Virus record (IMG/VR): IMGVR_UViG_3300047678_000239
Coordinates: 33,159 to 97,158 of that record
DNA from: a virus
Strand: one strand, 5' to 3'
DNA: 64,000 nt
Made by a program: the position numbers and the translations under genes
Notes under the pieces: generated by a model
Told to the model about the DNA's origin: nothing
Databases searched by the model: none
Seen by the model: the letters and a program-made list of their open reading frames with translations, nothing else
Shown here: in pieces, positions 44,535 through 53,337 of the stretch
Numbering within the stretch: the stretch's first letter is position 1
How the letters are laid out: each line of letters starts with the position of its first letter

Positions 44535-46211
44535 TTAACAAGGTGTGCCAACTGTAGAAAGTGTGAGCGGTGCTCCGATACCGCCAGTGTATGTGATTGA
44601 AACATCTGATGGTAAACATCTGTCTTCTAAATAAGTTGTTGCATTGGTTGCTGGTGGAGAAACGTTTCTCGAAACCAATTCACTGCCGCTTGTTCCAGCT
44701 CCAACCGAAGACCAATTAAATGCCAATTCAATTGCTCCGTTTGAAACTGCTGCTCCCGTTTTCTTTCCATAGAAGCTATAAACTTGATATGGATATGATG
44801 TAGCACTGTAGGATGGATGTGTAAATCCTACTGAAATTGGGAGTATTTCAAGATACCCAATGTTGTTGATAGAAGGCGCGGAACCGACTCCATCATCAAC
44901 CGTTGTCATATTCTTTATTCCAGAAGAATCTGTGATTGTATTTGAATCAAAGTTATTTGAAGTATTCGTAGCATTGCGAATGTTGTAGTGATATTGAGAA
45001 CCATTTTGGATTCCTACTACACTCATGGACAATGCATTCGATGGGCTTATCAAACATTGACCAGCTCCAAATATGAATTTTCCTCCAGATACTCTTGTTA
45101 TAGATGCTGTGATTGTATTTGGAGTTAGAGAATCTGGGCAACTTACTATCAATGCAAAACGATTGTTTGCTATAGGCAACGTTAGGCTGTGATTTACAAT
45201 TGTTGCGCTTGTCACAGAAGTTGTCCACAAGTTAGAGTTTGCAACTATGTCTCTCAAGGTTATTGTTGCTGGGCGAGCGCCGTCAACCGTTGTAGCAGCT
45301 GTTAAGTCGATGAATAGAGATACATTTGATACAGCATTTGGTTGAACTATAACTTGTAAATCGTTGTTTCCGCCAGTTCTTGTATTTCCAGTCACCGAAG
45401 CATATGTGAATTCAAATGATGGTGATGGGTTTAAAACTGCAGTCGGCGTTATTACTATATTTGTGGCTGGCATCAAAATAGTATTAGGATTTGTGTTTGT
45501 TCCATTTTGTAGATAAAACACATCACCAGACCAAGCGTTGAAAGTGTATCCACCTGCTACACCAGCTCCAACAGAAACGTATGTTCCAGCAGGATATGCT
45601 CCAGTTCCATACGTAGATGTAATTCCCGCCTGACCACCATTTACAGCCAATGTGTATGTTGTAGGTGCAGGAGTTGGAGTAGGTGTTGGTGTAGGAGTAG
45701 GAGTAGCTCCACCTGGTGTTGGTGTAGGTGTTGGAGTGGCTGTTGGAGGAATTGGCGTAGGAGTAGGAGTAGGCGTAGGTGTTGGAACACTGCCAGCAAC
45801 TACATTCTGAGTATAATTCAAAGTTCCAATTCCGCCGGAGCCTGATACTATCAGTGTTGAGTATCCTGTTCCCTCTGTTCCATCATATGATGCCGTTATA
45901 TAGAATATAGAATCTGGTGGAATGGTTATTCTTGAATTATTGGCAATTGTCGATGGGTTTTTGAAAGAACTTCCTGCTGGGCCCGTGACGATATTCAAAT
46001 TTAGAGAAACGGAAAAATCCAAATTCGGATTATAAATTCCTCTTGCTTCTGAACCAGGAGTAAACTGAGCAAAATTAACTACGTTTGTTATCAGTCCACC
46101 GGATGACCAATAAATTGGCGAAGGTGTTGATGGAGATACCGCAGCTGGTATCGCTTGGAAATCACTTCCTATATCCCCAACCTCAACTAATCCAATGTAT
46201 TCGTTATTCAT
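44535..46211 (-). CDS. Fibre/adhesin protein with Thr-Pro linker and InlB-like repeat
   Basis: A 558-residue structural protein. Residues 1-140 (YIGLVEVGDIGSDFQAIP ... SIFYITASYDGTEGTGY) are related to residues of about 240-385 of the 761-residue protein. A Thr-Pro linker spans about 142-183. Then comes an InlB B-repeat-like module (YTLAVNGGQAGITSTYGTGA, FNAWSGDV) and a beta-rich C-terminal region (residues 260-558). No signal peptide. It is likely a tail fibre or whisker component whose distal part binds the host surface. It starts 2 bases after the stop of the 438-residue gene. Confidence 0.7.
   Translation of the reverse strand: MNNEYIGLVEVGDIGSDFQAIPAAVSPSTPSPIYWSSGGLITNVVNFAQFTPGSEARGIYNPNLDFSVSLNLNIVTGPAGSSFKNPSTIANNSRITIPPDSIFYITASYDGTEGTGYSTLIVSGSGGIGTLNYTQNVVAGSVPTPTPTPTPTPIPPTATPTPTPTPGGATPTPTPTPTPTPAPTTYTLAVNGGQAGITSTYGTGAYPAGTYVSVGAGVAGGYTFNAWSGDVFYLQNGTNTNPNTILMPATNIVITPTAVLNPSPSFEFTYASVTGNTRTGGNNDLQVIVQPNAVSNVSLFIDLTAATTVDGARPATITLRDIVANSNLWTTSVTSATIVNHSLTLPIANNRFALIVSCPDSLTPNTITASITRVSGGKFIFGAGQCLISPSNALSMSVVGIQNGSQYHYNIRNATNTSNNFDSNTITDSSGIKNMTTVDDGVGSAPSINNIGYLEILPISVGFTHPSYSATSYPYQVYSFYGKKTGAAVSNGAIELAFNWSSVGAGTSGSELVSRNVSPPATNATTYLEDRCLPSDVSITYTGGIGAPLTLSTVGTPC
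45663..45790 (-). repeat. Thr-Pro-encoding minisatellite
   Basis: A GTTGGAGTAGGTG-type short repeat encoding Thr-Pro in the 558-residue fibre protein; it is related to the tracts near 3.9, 46.5 and 48.5 kb. Confidence 0.75.
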
Positions 46212-46213
46212 AA

Positions 46214-47530
46214 TTAGTTACATAGTGATGGCCATGTATCGTGAATATTGATATAAGCAAACGCTTCAAAGTTATATCCAAGATTATCTGTAATTGTGCA
46301 AGAAATTGGGAATGTTCCGAAATCACCACATATAATGTCAACTGAGAACGTCGTTGTTGGGTTCGTTGGGTCGTCAGATGGAAATTCCCATAGATAAGTG
46401 TATGGAGCCGTTCCACCAAATGCTGTGACTGTGATTGGGTTTGTTGTAGCTCTACATACAGAACCGTGAGAATTGCAACCAACATTCGTTAATCCAGGAG
46501 CTATCGAACCAGACAAAGGTGGAGCGGTTGGTGTTGGAGTAGGAGTTGGAGTATCTGTTGGGGCAGGCGTAGGTGTAGGAGTTGGCGTAGACGGTATAGG
46601 AGTTGGCGTTGGTGTCGCCGTCGGAGGAACCGGAGTTGGTGTAGGCGTAGCGGTCGGCCCACCAGGCGTTGGTGTAGGCGTCGGCGTCGGCGTAACTGTT
46701 GGAGTCGAGGTCGGAGTTGGTGTTGGAGTAGCCGTTGGCCCAACTGGGGTCGGTGTAGGTGTAGGCGTAGGCGTTGGAGTGGTAGTTGGTGTAGGTGTTG
46801 GCGTAGGCGGCGGAGCGACCAACGAATATCCAGAAAACACCTTTTCTCCACCAGCCTTAAATACCGAATAATTATTTGTAGAATCCGACTGTAGATTAAA
46901 ATAATAATTTGGATTGTTTCCAGTTGGAGTTATCTGATTTGTTACATCAACAAATCTTCCTTTTCCTCTTCCATATGGGTTTGTATTATAAACCTTTAAA
47001 TACAATTTATCAGACGGACTAATTTTTCCAAATCCCTGAGCAGAGTCAAATGGAAGACCAAAACCACCAACTTTGGTAACGGTGATGGTCATTGTTATTT
47101 TCTCACTACTTCTAGCAGAACATCTGATAGTATGTATTCCAGCCGACAGAGATGGGGTGATAAATGAGCCAGAGCTTCCTGAATTTTGAGTCATTACGGT
47201 CACACCATTTAACTGGACAAGAAGTTCTTTTCCAGAACTGAATGTATTATTCTCACAAGATACTTCAACCCTAGCCACAGCAGTTCCTGATGGAATTCTG
47301 AATTTTAGTATTGGAGCATCTATCGCAGTGTCTCCAAACTGGCTATTTGCCGTAAATGAGACTTTTTCAAATATGAGTGTTTCCGCTGTTGGAATTCTAG
47401 TCCAACCAACATTTGTTCCTGAATCGCTGTTCTTTAAGAACGCGTGGCCACCATCTGTGGTGATTAAGTCTCCTTGAACACCGAAGATTTTGTTTTCTGG
47501 CTCATCATGTGTTGGTAATCCACGATTCAT
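46214..47530 (-). CDS. Fibre/adhesin protein with Thr-Pro linker and Ig-like tip
   Basis: A 438-residue protein. The N-terminal module ([38 protein letters not shown]) is paralogous to the start of the 761-residue protein. A long Thr-Pro linker (about 239-334) leads to a C-terminal Cys-containing Ig/PKD-like domain with APYTYLWEF, clearly related to the end of the 2199-residue fibre. It is likely a short fibre or decoration protein with an exchangeable binding tip. Starts 5 bases after the stop of the 761-residue gene. Confidence 0.7.
   Translation of the reverse strand: MNRGLPTHDEPENKIFGVQGDLITTDGGHAFLKNSDSGTNVGWTRIPTAETLIFEKVSFTANSQFGDTAIDAPILKFRIPSGTAVARVEVSCENNTFSSGKELLVQLNGVTVMTQNSGSSGSFITPSLSAGIHTIRCSARSSEKITMTITVTKVGGFGLPFDSAQGFGKISPSDKLYLKVYNTNPYGRGKGRFVDVTNQITPTGNNPNYYFNLQSDSTNNYSVFKAGGEKVFSGYSLVAPPPTPTPTPTTTPTPTPTPTPTPVGPTATPTPTPTSTPTVTPTPTPTPTPGGPTATPTPTPVPPTATPTPTPIPSTPTPTPTPAPTDTPTPTPTPTAPPLSGSIAPGLTNVGCNSHGSVCRATTNPITVTAFGGTAPYTYLWEFPSDDPTNPTTTFSVDIICGDFGTFPISCTITDNLGYNFEAFAYINIHDTWPSLCN
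46528..46812 (-). repeat. Longest Thr-Pro-encoding minisatellite
   Basis: About 285 bases of GTAGGCGTTGGTGTCGG-type repeats encoding Thr-Pro with interspersed Gly-Pro, Ala-Thr-Pro and Val-Pro units in the 438-residue protein. Confidence 0.8.
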
Positions 47531-47535
47531 TTAAA

Positions 47536-49821
47536 TTATGGGGAGAATTGAGCGCCAGCTGTTTTATTACCATCTATGAAGATGGTTGTGGTCGAAGAAC
47601 CAGCATCTGTAATAGCGGATGAATTATTAACACCTGCTCCGGAAGAGCTCCAACTGTCGAAGAAGTCGAATCCATTGACCGCTGTAATTGTTGGGAACGT
47701 TCCAGCTGCTTTAGAGCCTCCACCGAATACACTACCATCTCCAGAAGCAGATGTTGAGAGTGTATAATTAGGTGTAGCTGGATTTGCTGGAGAATATGAT
47801 GAAACATCAATTTCTAAATCAGATTCACCTTCCGTTGACCTTCCGGCATAGAAAGTAGCTGATGTTCCTGATGGAACCACATTTGTCAACGCTGTTCCAT
47901 CTGGAGCTGCTCCGTCGAGGTCTATCCCATAAGAAAGGACATTTACAGACAATGGATTTGTCCAGCTCTTAGCATATCCTCCCATTGTATTATCAATAAC
48001 TGCGACATATGGAATTGTGCATCCACTTGGCATACCACTCAAGACGATGTTTGCATCGAATCCAGCTCCTCCACCAATCCAATTTCTTGCACCGTATCTC
48101 AATGAAGCATCATTGAATACACCAGGTCCAGACTTCGTAACAGTTGTTTTTGTGTTTGGATTTCCACTTCCAACACTAACATGCATTTGAATGTTGAATG
48201 AAGAACCATCCGTTACTTCGGATGTTGTTAAGTTAAATGTGAATGGACCATAACCGGACACATTTCTAATGATTGAACCATTCTTAGTCAAAGTGATGGT
48301 CATACTATTAATGAACACTCCACCAATTTGTCCAGCATCTTCAACAACAACTTGAACCGTTGTTGAGCCAGCTGTTCCGGTCAATATGAATCCAGGAGAA
48401 CAGGAGTTTGGATAACGTGGTAGATTTCCTCCAATATAGTTTGCACTTCCAAACAACCAACCATTGAATACGCCAGTTGTGTAAGAGAATGGTGGAATTG
48501 GCGTAGGAGTAGGTGTAGCCGTCGGCGGCGGCGGAGTTGGAGTAGGAGTTGGAGTAGGCGTAGGCGTAGGTGTAGCCGTTGGACCCGAAGGGGTTGGAGT
48601 AGGCGTAGGCGTAGGCGTAGAACCAATTGGAGTAGGTGTAGGCGTAGGCGTAGGCGGAATTGGTGTAGGCGTAGGAACAGCCGCGGCGTAAATGAACTGT
48701 TGATAATAACATGCTCCGATGCTCGATACCGCTGACAACACTCTTGGTAATCCTCCAGCAGTTCCAGAAGTTCCATTGTAACTCGATGTAACGTAAACAA
48801 AACTTCCTGCAGGAACCACTACTGAACCGGATGTTGGATTGAAAGTAATACTTGTTGGTCCACCAGCAACTGATAAATTAGCAATAGCAGCAAAATCAGT
48901 ATTACTATTAACCAATCGTGTTATAGAAGATGTAGCATAATTTTCGGTGAACGTATCCGAATACAAGCTCAAACCATTTGCCCATTTCAATGGTGTATAA
49001 GTGGCTGACTTCGATGTATAGACAGTTGGTGGTGTGGAGAAAGCGGTTGTATCTGTGAAATCAACAATTTCCAAGAAACCAATCGTATCACTTGTAAAGA
49101 CTCCAGCGGTTCTTCCTAAACAATTGATTTGTCCGCCGCCTATGAACGTAGCGTAATTGTTAACTCTATCTCCATTCAAATCATAAAAATATAGAGGATT
49201 TGTTGAATTCGGCATGGTGGAATTGGTCGCATCGTAGAATCTAGCCTTGCCGGTCGAAAATTGATTTGTATTATAAACCTGCAACAACATATCGTTGACA
49301 GAATTAATTTTAGCGTAACCTTGTGCGCTTGTGAATTGAGGACCAAAACCACCAACCTTGGTTATCGTAACTGTCAATGAAACTTTTTCGTCGCTTTGGC
49401 AACTTGTTCTAACTTGATGCCAACCTCCACCAAATTCAGAAGTTACAAATGATAGAGAAGAACCAGAAGTCGTTGTGATTGCTGACGCTGAATCAAATTG
49501 AACCCACAGCGGTCTAGCTGCGGTAAACTCGTAACCGGGTGTATTAACCACAACATCAACTTTGACGATTGCCGTTCCACTCAACAATCTGAAGCGTAGG
49601 TCAGATGAGTCAGCGGACGATGTTCCGTATTGAACGGTTGAAGTTAGGGACAAGCTCTCAAATTGGACAACCTCTGGAGAAGGAATTTCAGACCAACCGA
49701 TATTCAACGTGTCATTGAATTGCTTGATGTATGCTTTTCCTTCATCGGTGGAAATAACTGTTCCAATTGTTCCGAAAACATTACCTTCTGGTGAGCCGTG
49801 GCTTGGTAGTCCGTTTGTCAT
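47536..49821 (-). CDS. Fibre/adhesin protein with Thr-Pro linker and InlB-like end
   Basis: A 761-residue protein. The N-terminal 235 residues (GLPSHGSPEGNVFGTIGTVI ... GGFGPQFTSAQGYAKIN) are paralogous to the 438-residue protein, and residues of about 240-385 match the N-terminus of the 558-residue protein, so this single protein combines the front parts of the other two. A Thr-Pro linker lies at about 383-441. The C-terminal 80 residues (YTLSTSASGDGSVFGGGSKA) are InlB-repeat-like. It is a probable fibre subunit with a host-binding tip. Confidence 0.7.
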   Translation of the reverse strand: MTNGLPSHGSPEGNVFGTIGTVISTDEGKAYIKQFNDTLNIGWSEIPSPEVVQFESLSLTSTVQYGTSSADSSDLRFRLLSGTAIVKVDVVVNTPGYEFTAARPLWVQFDSASAITTTSGSSLSFVTSEFGGGWHQVRTSCQSDEKVSLTVTITKVGGFGPQFTSAQGYAKINSVNDMLLQVYNTNQFSTGKARFYDATNSTMPNSTNPLYFYDLNGDRVNNYATFIGGGQINCLGRTAGVFTSDTIGFLEIVDFTDTTAFSTPPTVYTSKSATYTPLKWANGLSLYSDTFTENYATSSITRLVNSNTDFAAIANLSVAGGPTSITFNPTSGSVVVPAGSFVYVTSSYNGTSGTAGGLPRVLSAVSSIGACYYQQFIYAAAVPTPTPIPPTPTPTPTPIGSTPTPTPTPTPSGPTATPTPTPTPTPTPTPPPPTATPTPTPIPPFSYTTGVFNGWLFGSANYIGGNLPRYPNSCSPGFILTGTAGSTTVQVVVEDAGQIGGVFINSMTITLTKNGSIIRNVSGYGPFTFNLTTSEVTDGSSFNIQMHVSVGSGNPNTKTTVTKSGPGVFNDASLRYGARNWIGGGAGFDANIVLSGMPSGCTIPYVAVIDNTMGGYAKSWTNPLSVNVLSYGIDLDGAAPDGTALTNVVPSGTSATFYAGRSTEGESDLEIDVSSYSPANPATPNYTLSTSASGDGSVFGGGSKAAGTFPTITAVNGFDFFDSWSSSGAGVNNSSAITDAGSSTTTIFIDGNKTAGAQFSP
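48497..48671 (-). repeat. Thr-Pro-encoding minisatellite
   Basis: A GGAGTAGGCGTAGG-type repeat encoding the Thr-Pro linker of the 761-residue fibre protein. Confidence 0.75.
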
Positions 49822-49822
49822 A

Positions 49823-51031
49823 TTAGTCTCTTATGTAACCTTGAAAATCAAACGAGCATACATTGTCTCCAGACATAGTTACGAATAGTGTTTTGTCAGC
49901 GTGAGCGTTTCCAAGGGTCAATAACTCCAATGTGTTGATTCCATAAGAAGCACTTACAGATGCAACGCGATTATTGAAGAATGACCCCGTTCCACTTGAG
50001 CCAGTTGATGGAGCTGTTGGAGAAGAACCTAACGATAGTAAAGGCTTTGCACTTGAAGAAACGACAGCCGAAGTCAAAACATAATTTCTTGGAAGAACAT
50101 CTCTTGCGGTTCCGTTACCGAGATAGCCAGAAGACGAAACAAAGAATCTTAAATTGAACTCTTTGCGAGGATTTGTTGCCAACGCTCCAGAAACAGGTAA
50201 TAACAAGTGATACCTTCCGCGAGAATCCAACCACTGAGAAGGTTCTGGATTTAAATTGGTTGGAATATAAGAAGCGAGCAATGTCGAATCGGCTTTTGGA
50301 CCTGAGAAGAATAATTCCAATGAACCCGATGGAGTCAATGCTCTCGACCAAATTTGGGCTTCGAAGATTGTGCAAGCAACATTGTTTGTTCCGCGAGATT
50401 GTCCCATTACAACGTAACTTGAACTGATTGCTCCAAGAGACGCTGATGGATTGGTTACTGAGGAGGCAACTGCTGAACCATTGATGAAAAAATAAGGATA
50501 ACCACCTGAGTTAACAAAAGTGATGTGCGTTGTCTTGTCCCAATATCCGTTGAAGAAATTTGGAATGGTTGCTGTCTTTGCAATGGTTCCGTCATTCATA
50601 TAACCAACAAGGTCGGAATTTACGATACCAATGTATGCTGAATTTCCTTGTTGAGCCGAAGTAACCGGACTTGGGCCAACACCAAAAATAACTCGGTGGC
50701 TAGAATCTGAAACGGAGTGTGAACTAGCAAACATTCCTCTTACAGAAAGAGAAAAATCTCCCGTTCCCAATGACCTAAACGGAGAATAACAAGTTAAATT
50801 GTTGGTGTTACCGACCACCGATTCATCGAACCAAAGACCGTTTGAGGTTTGATATGGAGAATAGCTCGGAGAGATTACGGATGCTAAATAAAGGCCGAGA
50901 TTTCCAGCGGTGATATGTTTCGTTTCTCCGGTTGGAGAAGTTGTTGCACTAACGTCAACAAACGGAATCATGTCGCCGGCTGCGACTTCGCTTGGTAGGA
51001 TATTATTTAGTCCGGTAGTTTTGGTATTCAT
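49823..51031 (-). CDS. LamG/concanavalin-like tail protein
   Basis: A 402-residue protein. Residues of about 70-260 look like a LamG/concanavalin A sandwich (TGDFSLSVRGMFASS, THITFVNSGGYPYFFINGSAV, CTIFEAQIWSRALTPSG), a fold that binds carbohydrates. The short N-terminal part (NNILPSEVAAGDMIPFVDV) resembles fibre attachment segments, and the last 60 residues form a separate beta domain. It is the first gene of the second fibre cluster, one base ahead of the 761-residue gene. It may bind host sugars or the phage's own glycans. Confidence 0.7.
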   Translation of the reverse strand: MNTKTTGLNNILPSEVAAGDMIPFVDVSATTSPTGETKHITAGNLGLYLASVISPSYSPYQTSNGLWFDESVVGNTNNLTCYSPFRSLGTGDFSLSVRGMFASSHSVSDSSHRVIFGVGPSPVTSAQQGNSAYIGIVNSDLVGYMNDGTIAKTATIPNFFNGYWDKTTHITFVNSGGYPYFFINGSAVASSVTNPSASLGAISSSYVVMGQSRGTNNVACTIFEAQIWSRALTPSGSLELFFSGPKADSTLLASYIPTNLNPEPSQWLDSRGRYHLLLPVSGALATNPRKEFNLRFFVSSSGYLGNGTARDVLPRNYVLTSAVVSSSAKPLLSLGSSPTAPSTGSSGTGSFFNNRVASVSASYGINTLELLTLGNAHADKTLFVTMSGDNVCSFDFQGYIRD

Positions 51032-51061
51032 CTTGTCGAGCCTATGATTGGTATTTTACAC

Positions 51062-51071
51062 CAATAAATAT
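51062..51071 (-). promoter_or_regulatory. Late-type box ATATTTATTG
   Basis: Reads CCATATTTATTGG on the coding strand, about 30 bases upstream of the LamG gene start. Confidence 0.45.
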
Positions 51072-51074
51072 GGT

Positions 51075-51839
51075 TCAACTGAGCTTTTTCACCTTTTTTG
51101 TAATGAACCTAACCAGCTTACTTCTTACAATATCTTCCTCTGTAAATTCAAACGTATATATTCCATTCTCTCTACTTTCTTCGTCATTGAACAAATTATA
51201 AACGTCTTTGAAGCCGGAACGGTTAATGTCCGCTTGAGAGGGGTCACCCAACAAAAACAGCTTACTAAATTCTCCAACGCGTGTCATCAGTGTTATGAGC
51301 TCCTTCCTTGTGCAATTCTGCATTTCATCTCCAATGATTGCCATAGCATTCCAATTTAATCCTCTCAAATACCCCACCGGATGTGCTTCAATTCTCTCTT
51401 CATCGTTTAGTTTCTTTACATCTCCAGAAGAAAGAAATTCATCCAATTTATCAACAAGAGGCTGCCTGTATGGAGACATTTTATCATTTTTTTCTCCAGG
51501 TAAAAATCCAAGTTTAACATCACTGCTTTCAACAACGCTTCTGACATAAACAAGGTCACTAACTCTTTGTTTATTCATCAATAGCAGAGAAGCATAAACG
51601 GATAAGAATGTCTTCGACGTTCCTGCTGGGCCGGAGACTACCAACATCTTTACTTTGTTATCTAAAGCTAATTCAACAAACTCTTTTTGTCTTGGTGTAA
51701 GTTCTCGATTGAATATGTTGAGAGGAACTTGTAATTTTGAGTTTTGATGAATAACCGGTGTTTTGTCTACTTTCGCTACACCGGACTTATCTGACTGCGT
51801 TTTTTTCTGTTTTTTATTCTTACCTCGGTTTCTTGCCAT
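51075..51839 (-). CDS. PhoH-like P-loop ATPase
   Basis: A 254-residue protein. Walker A VVSGPAGTSKTFLS, RSVVESSDVKLGFLPG, Walker B MAIIGDEMQNCTRKEL and LLGDPSQADI match PhoH/KaiC-like phage ATPases common in marine phages. A basic tail of about 30 residues (RGKNKKQKKTQSDK) precedes the core and could bind RNA. The role in phages is unsettled (RNA metabolism is proposed). It ends 43 bases ahead of the LamG gene start. Confidence 0.85.
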   Translation of the reverse strand: MARNRGKNKKQKKTQSDKSGVAKVDKTPVIHQNSKLQVPLNIFNRELTPRQKEFVELALDNKVKMLVVSGPAGTSKTFLSVYASLLLMNKQRVSDLVYVRSVVESSDVKLGFLPGEKNDKMSPYRQPLVDKLDEFLSSGDVKKLNDEERIEAHPVGYLRGLNWNAMAIIGDEMQNCTRKELITLMTRVGEFSKLFLLGDPSQADINRSGFKDVYNLFNDEESRENGIYTFEFTEEDIVRSKLVRFITKKVKKLS

Positions 51840-51840
51840 A

Positions 51841-52215
51841 TTAGATTAGATTTATTGATTTAAGTTTCTTATCAAATTTTGGTATTTTTATGAGCTGACG
51901 AACTTCGTGGATTTTTCCACACAATTCGTAATTTTCGGTAGACATGGCAACGTCAAATAAATGATTCAAATTTTCCTCATAATCGGTTTTTCGAATCATT
52001 ACGATGTATCCACTACCATCAAATTCAACAACTTCAACGGCGTCGTAATTTTTCTCAATTCCGTATCCTATAAGTTCTACAACTCTATGCATCAATTCAT
52101 TTCTATTTTTGTCGATGAACGTCTCCATCTCGATATTTGCCGATGGTAGAACGAATACGGATGGAATTTTCTTTGCGTCCGTCTTCCTCTTCTTGGAGCT
52201 ACTAGACTTCTTCAT
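51841..52215 (-). CDS. Hypothetical protein
   Basis: A 124-residue protein with a basic start (MKKSSSSKKRKTDAKKI) and a mixed alpha/beta core (HRVVELIGYGIEKNYDAVEV). It ends one base ahead of the PhoH start, so the two are co-expressed. No family is recognised. A late-type box GATATTTATAG is 5 bases upstream of its ATG. Confidence 0.65.
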   Translation of the reverse strand: MKKSSSSKKRKTDAKKIPSVFVLPSANIEMETFIDKNRNELMHRVVELIGYGIEKNYDAVEVVEFDGSGYIVMIRKTDYEENLNHLFDVAMSTENYELCGKIHEVRQLIKIPKFDKKLKSINLI

Positions 52216-52220
52216 TCTGT

Positions 52221-52230
52221 CTATAAATAT
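52221..52230 (-). promoter_or_regulatory. Late-type box ATATTTATAG
   Basis: Reads CGATATTTATAGACAGAATG on the coding strand; it lies only 5 bases from the ATG at 52215. Confidence 0.5.
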
Positions 52231-52286
52231 CGAAAATTATCTCTTTAATCTGTTGATAATTAATTTTTGTGATTATACGTATAATA

Positions 52287-52583
52287 ATGGAACAAAACAA
52301 ATCCCCATCTATACTTAATCAAGCTTCAAGTTTAGCAACTGCCGTAATAAATTGGGCCAAAGAAGACTTTGCAAAAGTTCCTGCTGAAGTATTGGAAAGT
52401 AGATTATCGATTTGTCTCCAGTGTCCTCACTGGGACAAATCAGCCTTTGCTGGAATTGGAAAATGTCAAGTATGTGGATGTTCTGCTGGAAAATTATACA
52501 TGCCACATTCCAAATGTCCGTTGCCGGAACCAAAGTGGTTCCCATATCAGGAAAAGAACCAAAGTGGTTCCTTTAGTGTTTGA
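52287..52583 (+). CDS. Small zinc-binding protein, isolated plus-strand gene
   Basis: 98 residues from ATG 52287 (MEQNKSPSILNQASSLATAV). The C-terminal half has a Cys-rich signature LSICLQCPHW, GIGKCQVCGCSAG and HSKCPLPEPKW, consistent with a zinc-binding domain seen in marine T4-like phages. It is transcribed divergently from the gene at 52215 (a TATAAT sits directly before its ATG) and converges on the minus-strand zinc protein at 52573, overlapping it by 11 bases. The function is unknown. Confidence 0.7.
   Translation: MEQNKSPSILNQASSLATAVINWAKEDFAKVPAEVLESRLSICLQCPHWDKSAFAGIGKCQVCGCSAGKLYMPHSKCPLPEPKWFPYQEKNQSGSFSV
52527..52570. repeat. Two copies of the palindrome GAACCAAAGTGGTTC
   Basis: The same inverted repeat (arms GAACCA/TGGTTC) occurs at 52527-52541 and 52556-52570, at the end of the plus-strand gene and just downstream of the minus-strand zinc protein. 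A TTTTCC follows the second copy on the minus strand, so it may act as a weak terminator there. Confidence 0.45.
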
Positions 52584-52749
52584 CCTTCTTCGGACAGGTT
52601 GAACAACTGTTCAACGCTTCAAAACACGGCGTGCAGTATTCTTTGAGAGTTCCTACAACCCCAAACTGCTCATAACTGGTCATGTTTATGACTTTCTTAA
52701 TGTCATAGCACATTGGACAAATGGTTATCAAACCACTCTTAGACCTCAT
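52573..52749 (-). CDS. Small Cys-rich (zinc ribbon) protein
   Basis: 58 residues from ATG 52747-52749 (MRSKSGLITICPMCYDIKKV). It has CPMC, CTPC and CSTCPK pairs, suggesting one or two zinc sites. Its end overlaps the plus-strand zinc protein by 11 bases (convergent). No family is recognised. Confidence 0.6.
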   Translation of the reverse strand: MRSKSGLITICPMCYDIKKVINMTSYEQFGVVGTLKEYCTPCFEALNSCSTCPKKVKH

Positions 52750-52791
52750 TATAAATTCGGATTCACAGATAATCACGAATATAAATAGGCA

Positions 52792-52823
52792 CAAAAAATG
52801 GGAGACCAGTTACAGTCTCCCAT
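52792..52823 (-). terminator. Rho-independent terminator
   Basis: A perfect 9-base stem ATGGGAGAC/GTCTCCCAT with an 8-base loop, followed on the minus strand by TTTTTTG, just downstream of the gene ending at 52839. Confidence 0.8.
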
Positions 52824-52838
52824 TTAGTTCGAACTTTA

Positions 52839-53090
52839 TCAGTTCAATTTTTTCTTGTTTCCACGCTTTTTCTTCGCGGTCACAACTTCTTCCTCTTCTT
52901 GAGGAGCTACCGGAGCAGCAACTTTAGTGCCCTTAAGCGTATTCAAACGCCTACGAGCGGTATTCTTCCATCCATTGCGGGTGGACTGACTGGCAAACTC
53001 GAAAGTTAGACCAGTGTTAAGAAGGTCAGTGACCTCCGTTTCAGAAGTAGCAATAGCAAGCTTCTGTCTTAGACCGAGTGTATTACTCAT
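52839..53090 (-). CDS. Small basic protein, possibly DNA/RNA binding
   Basis: An 83-residue protein with a helical N-terminal part (LRQKLAIATSETEVTDLL) and a tail with acidic and basic runs (EEEEVVTAKKKRGNKKKLN). It ends at the terminator at 52792-52823. It overlaps the upstream gene by 8 bases. The function is unknown. Confidence 0.6.
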   Translation of the reverse strand: MSNTLGLRQKLAIATSETEVTDLLNTGLTFEFASQSTRNGWKNTARRRLNTLKGTKVAAPVAPQEEEEVVTAKKKRGNKKKLN

Positions 53091-53304
53091 TGTTTACTTC
53101 CTCCGTTTGGACTTCCCTGCGGCGCCATTTCATTTCCCGAATGTGAAGTCGAGAACCATCTGGCCAACTGGTGAGAAGCTTCTTCCAGTAGTCATACTCT
53201 GGACGAGCCTCTGCCTCTGTAGAATACTCCGAATTTGAAACTCGGAAGTCATTCCTAAATACTGCGAAGGTTTTCTCCACAGCATTTTCATTTGGATTAC
53301 TCAT
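53083..53304 (-). CDS. Small hypothetical protein
   Basis: A 73-residue soluble protein (MSNPNENAVEKTFAVFRNDF) with a charged C-terminus and a WP-x-GSRLHIREMKW stretch. It overlaps the next gene by 8 bases. No family is recognised; it is likely an early accessory protein. Confidence 0.6.
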   Translation of the reverse strand: MSNPNENAVEKTFAVFRNDFRVSNSEYSTEAEARPEYDYWKKLLTSWPDGSRLHIREMKWRRREVQTEEVNNE

Positions 53305-53337
53305 TATGTGTATATTGAGTGCTTGGTTTATTTGTTA

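Noticed and set aside
45663-46812. CRISPR-like array in the repeated GTTGGAGTAGG tracts.
   Set aside because: Units are short, without spacers, and encode Thr-Pro in frame.
46473-46871. Plus-strand Gly-Val repeat frame opposite the Thr-Pro linker.
   Set aside because: Antisense of the linker, without a ribosome site or operon context.
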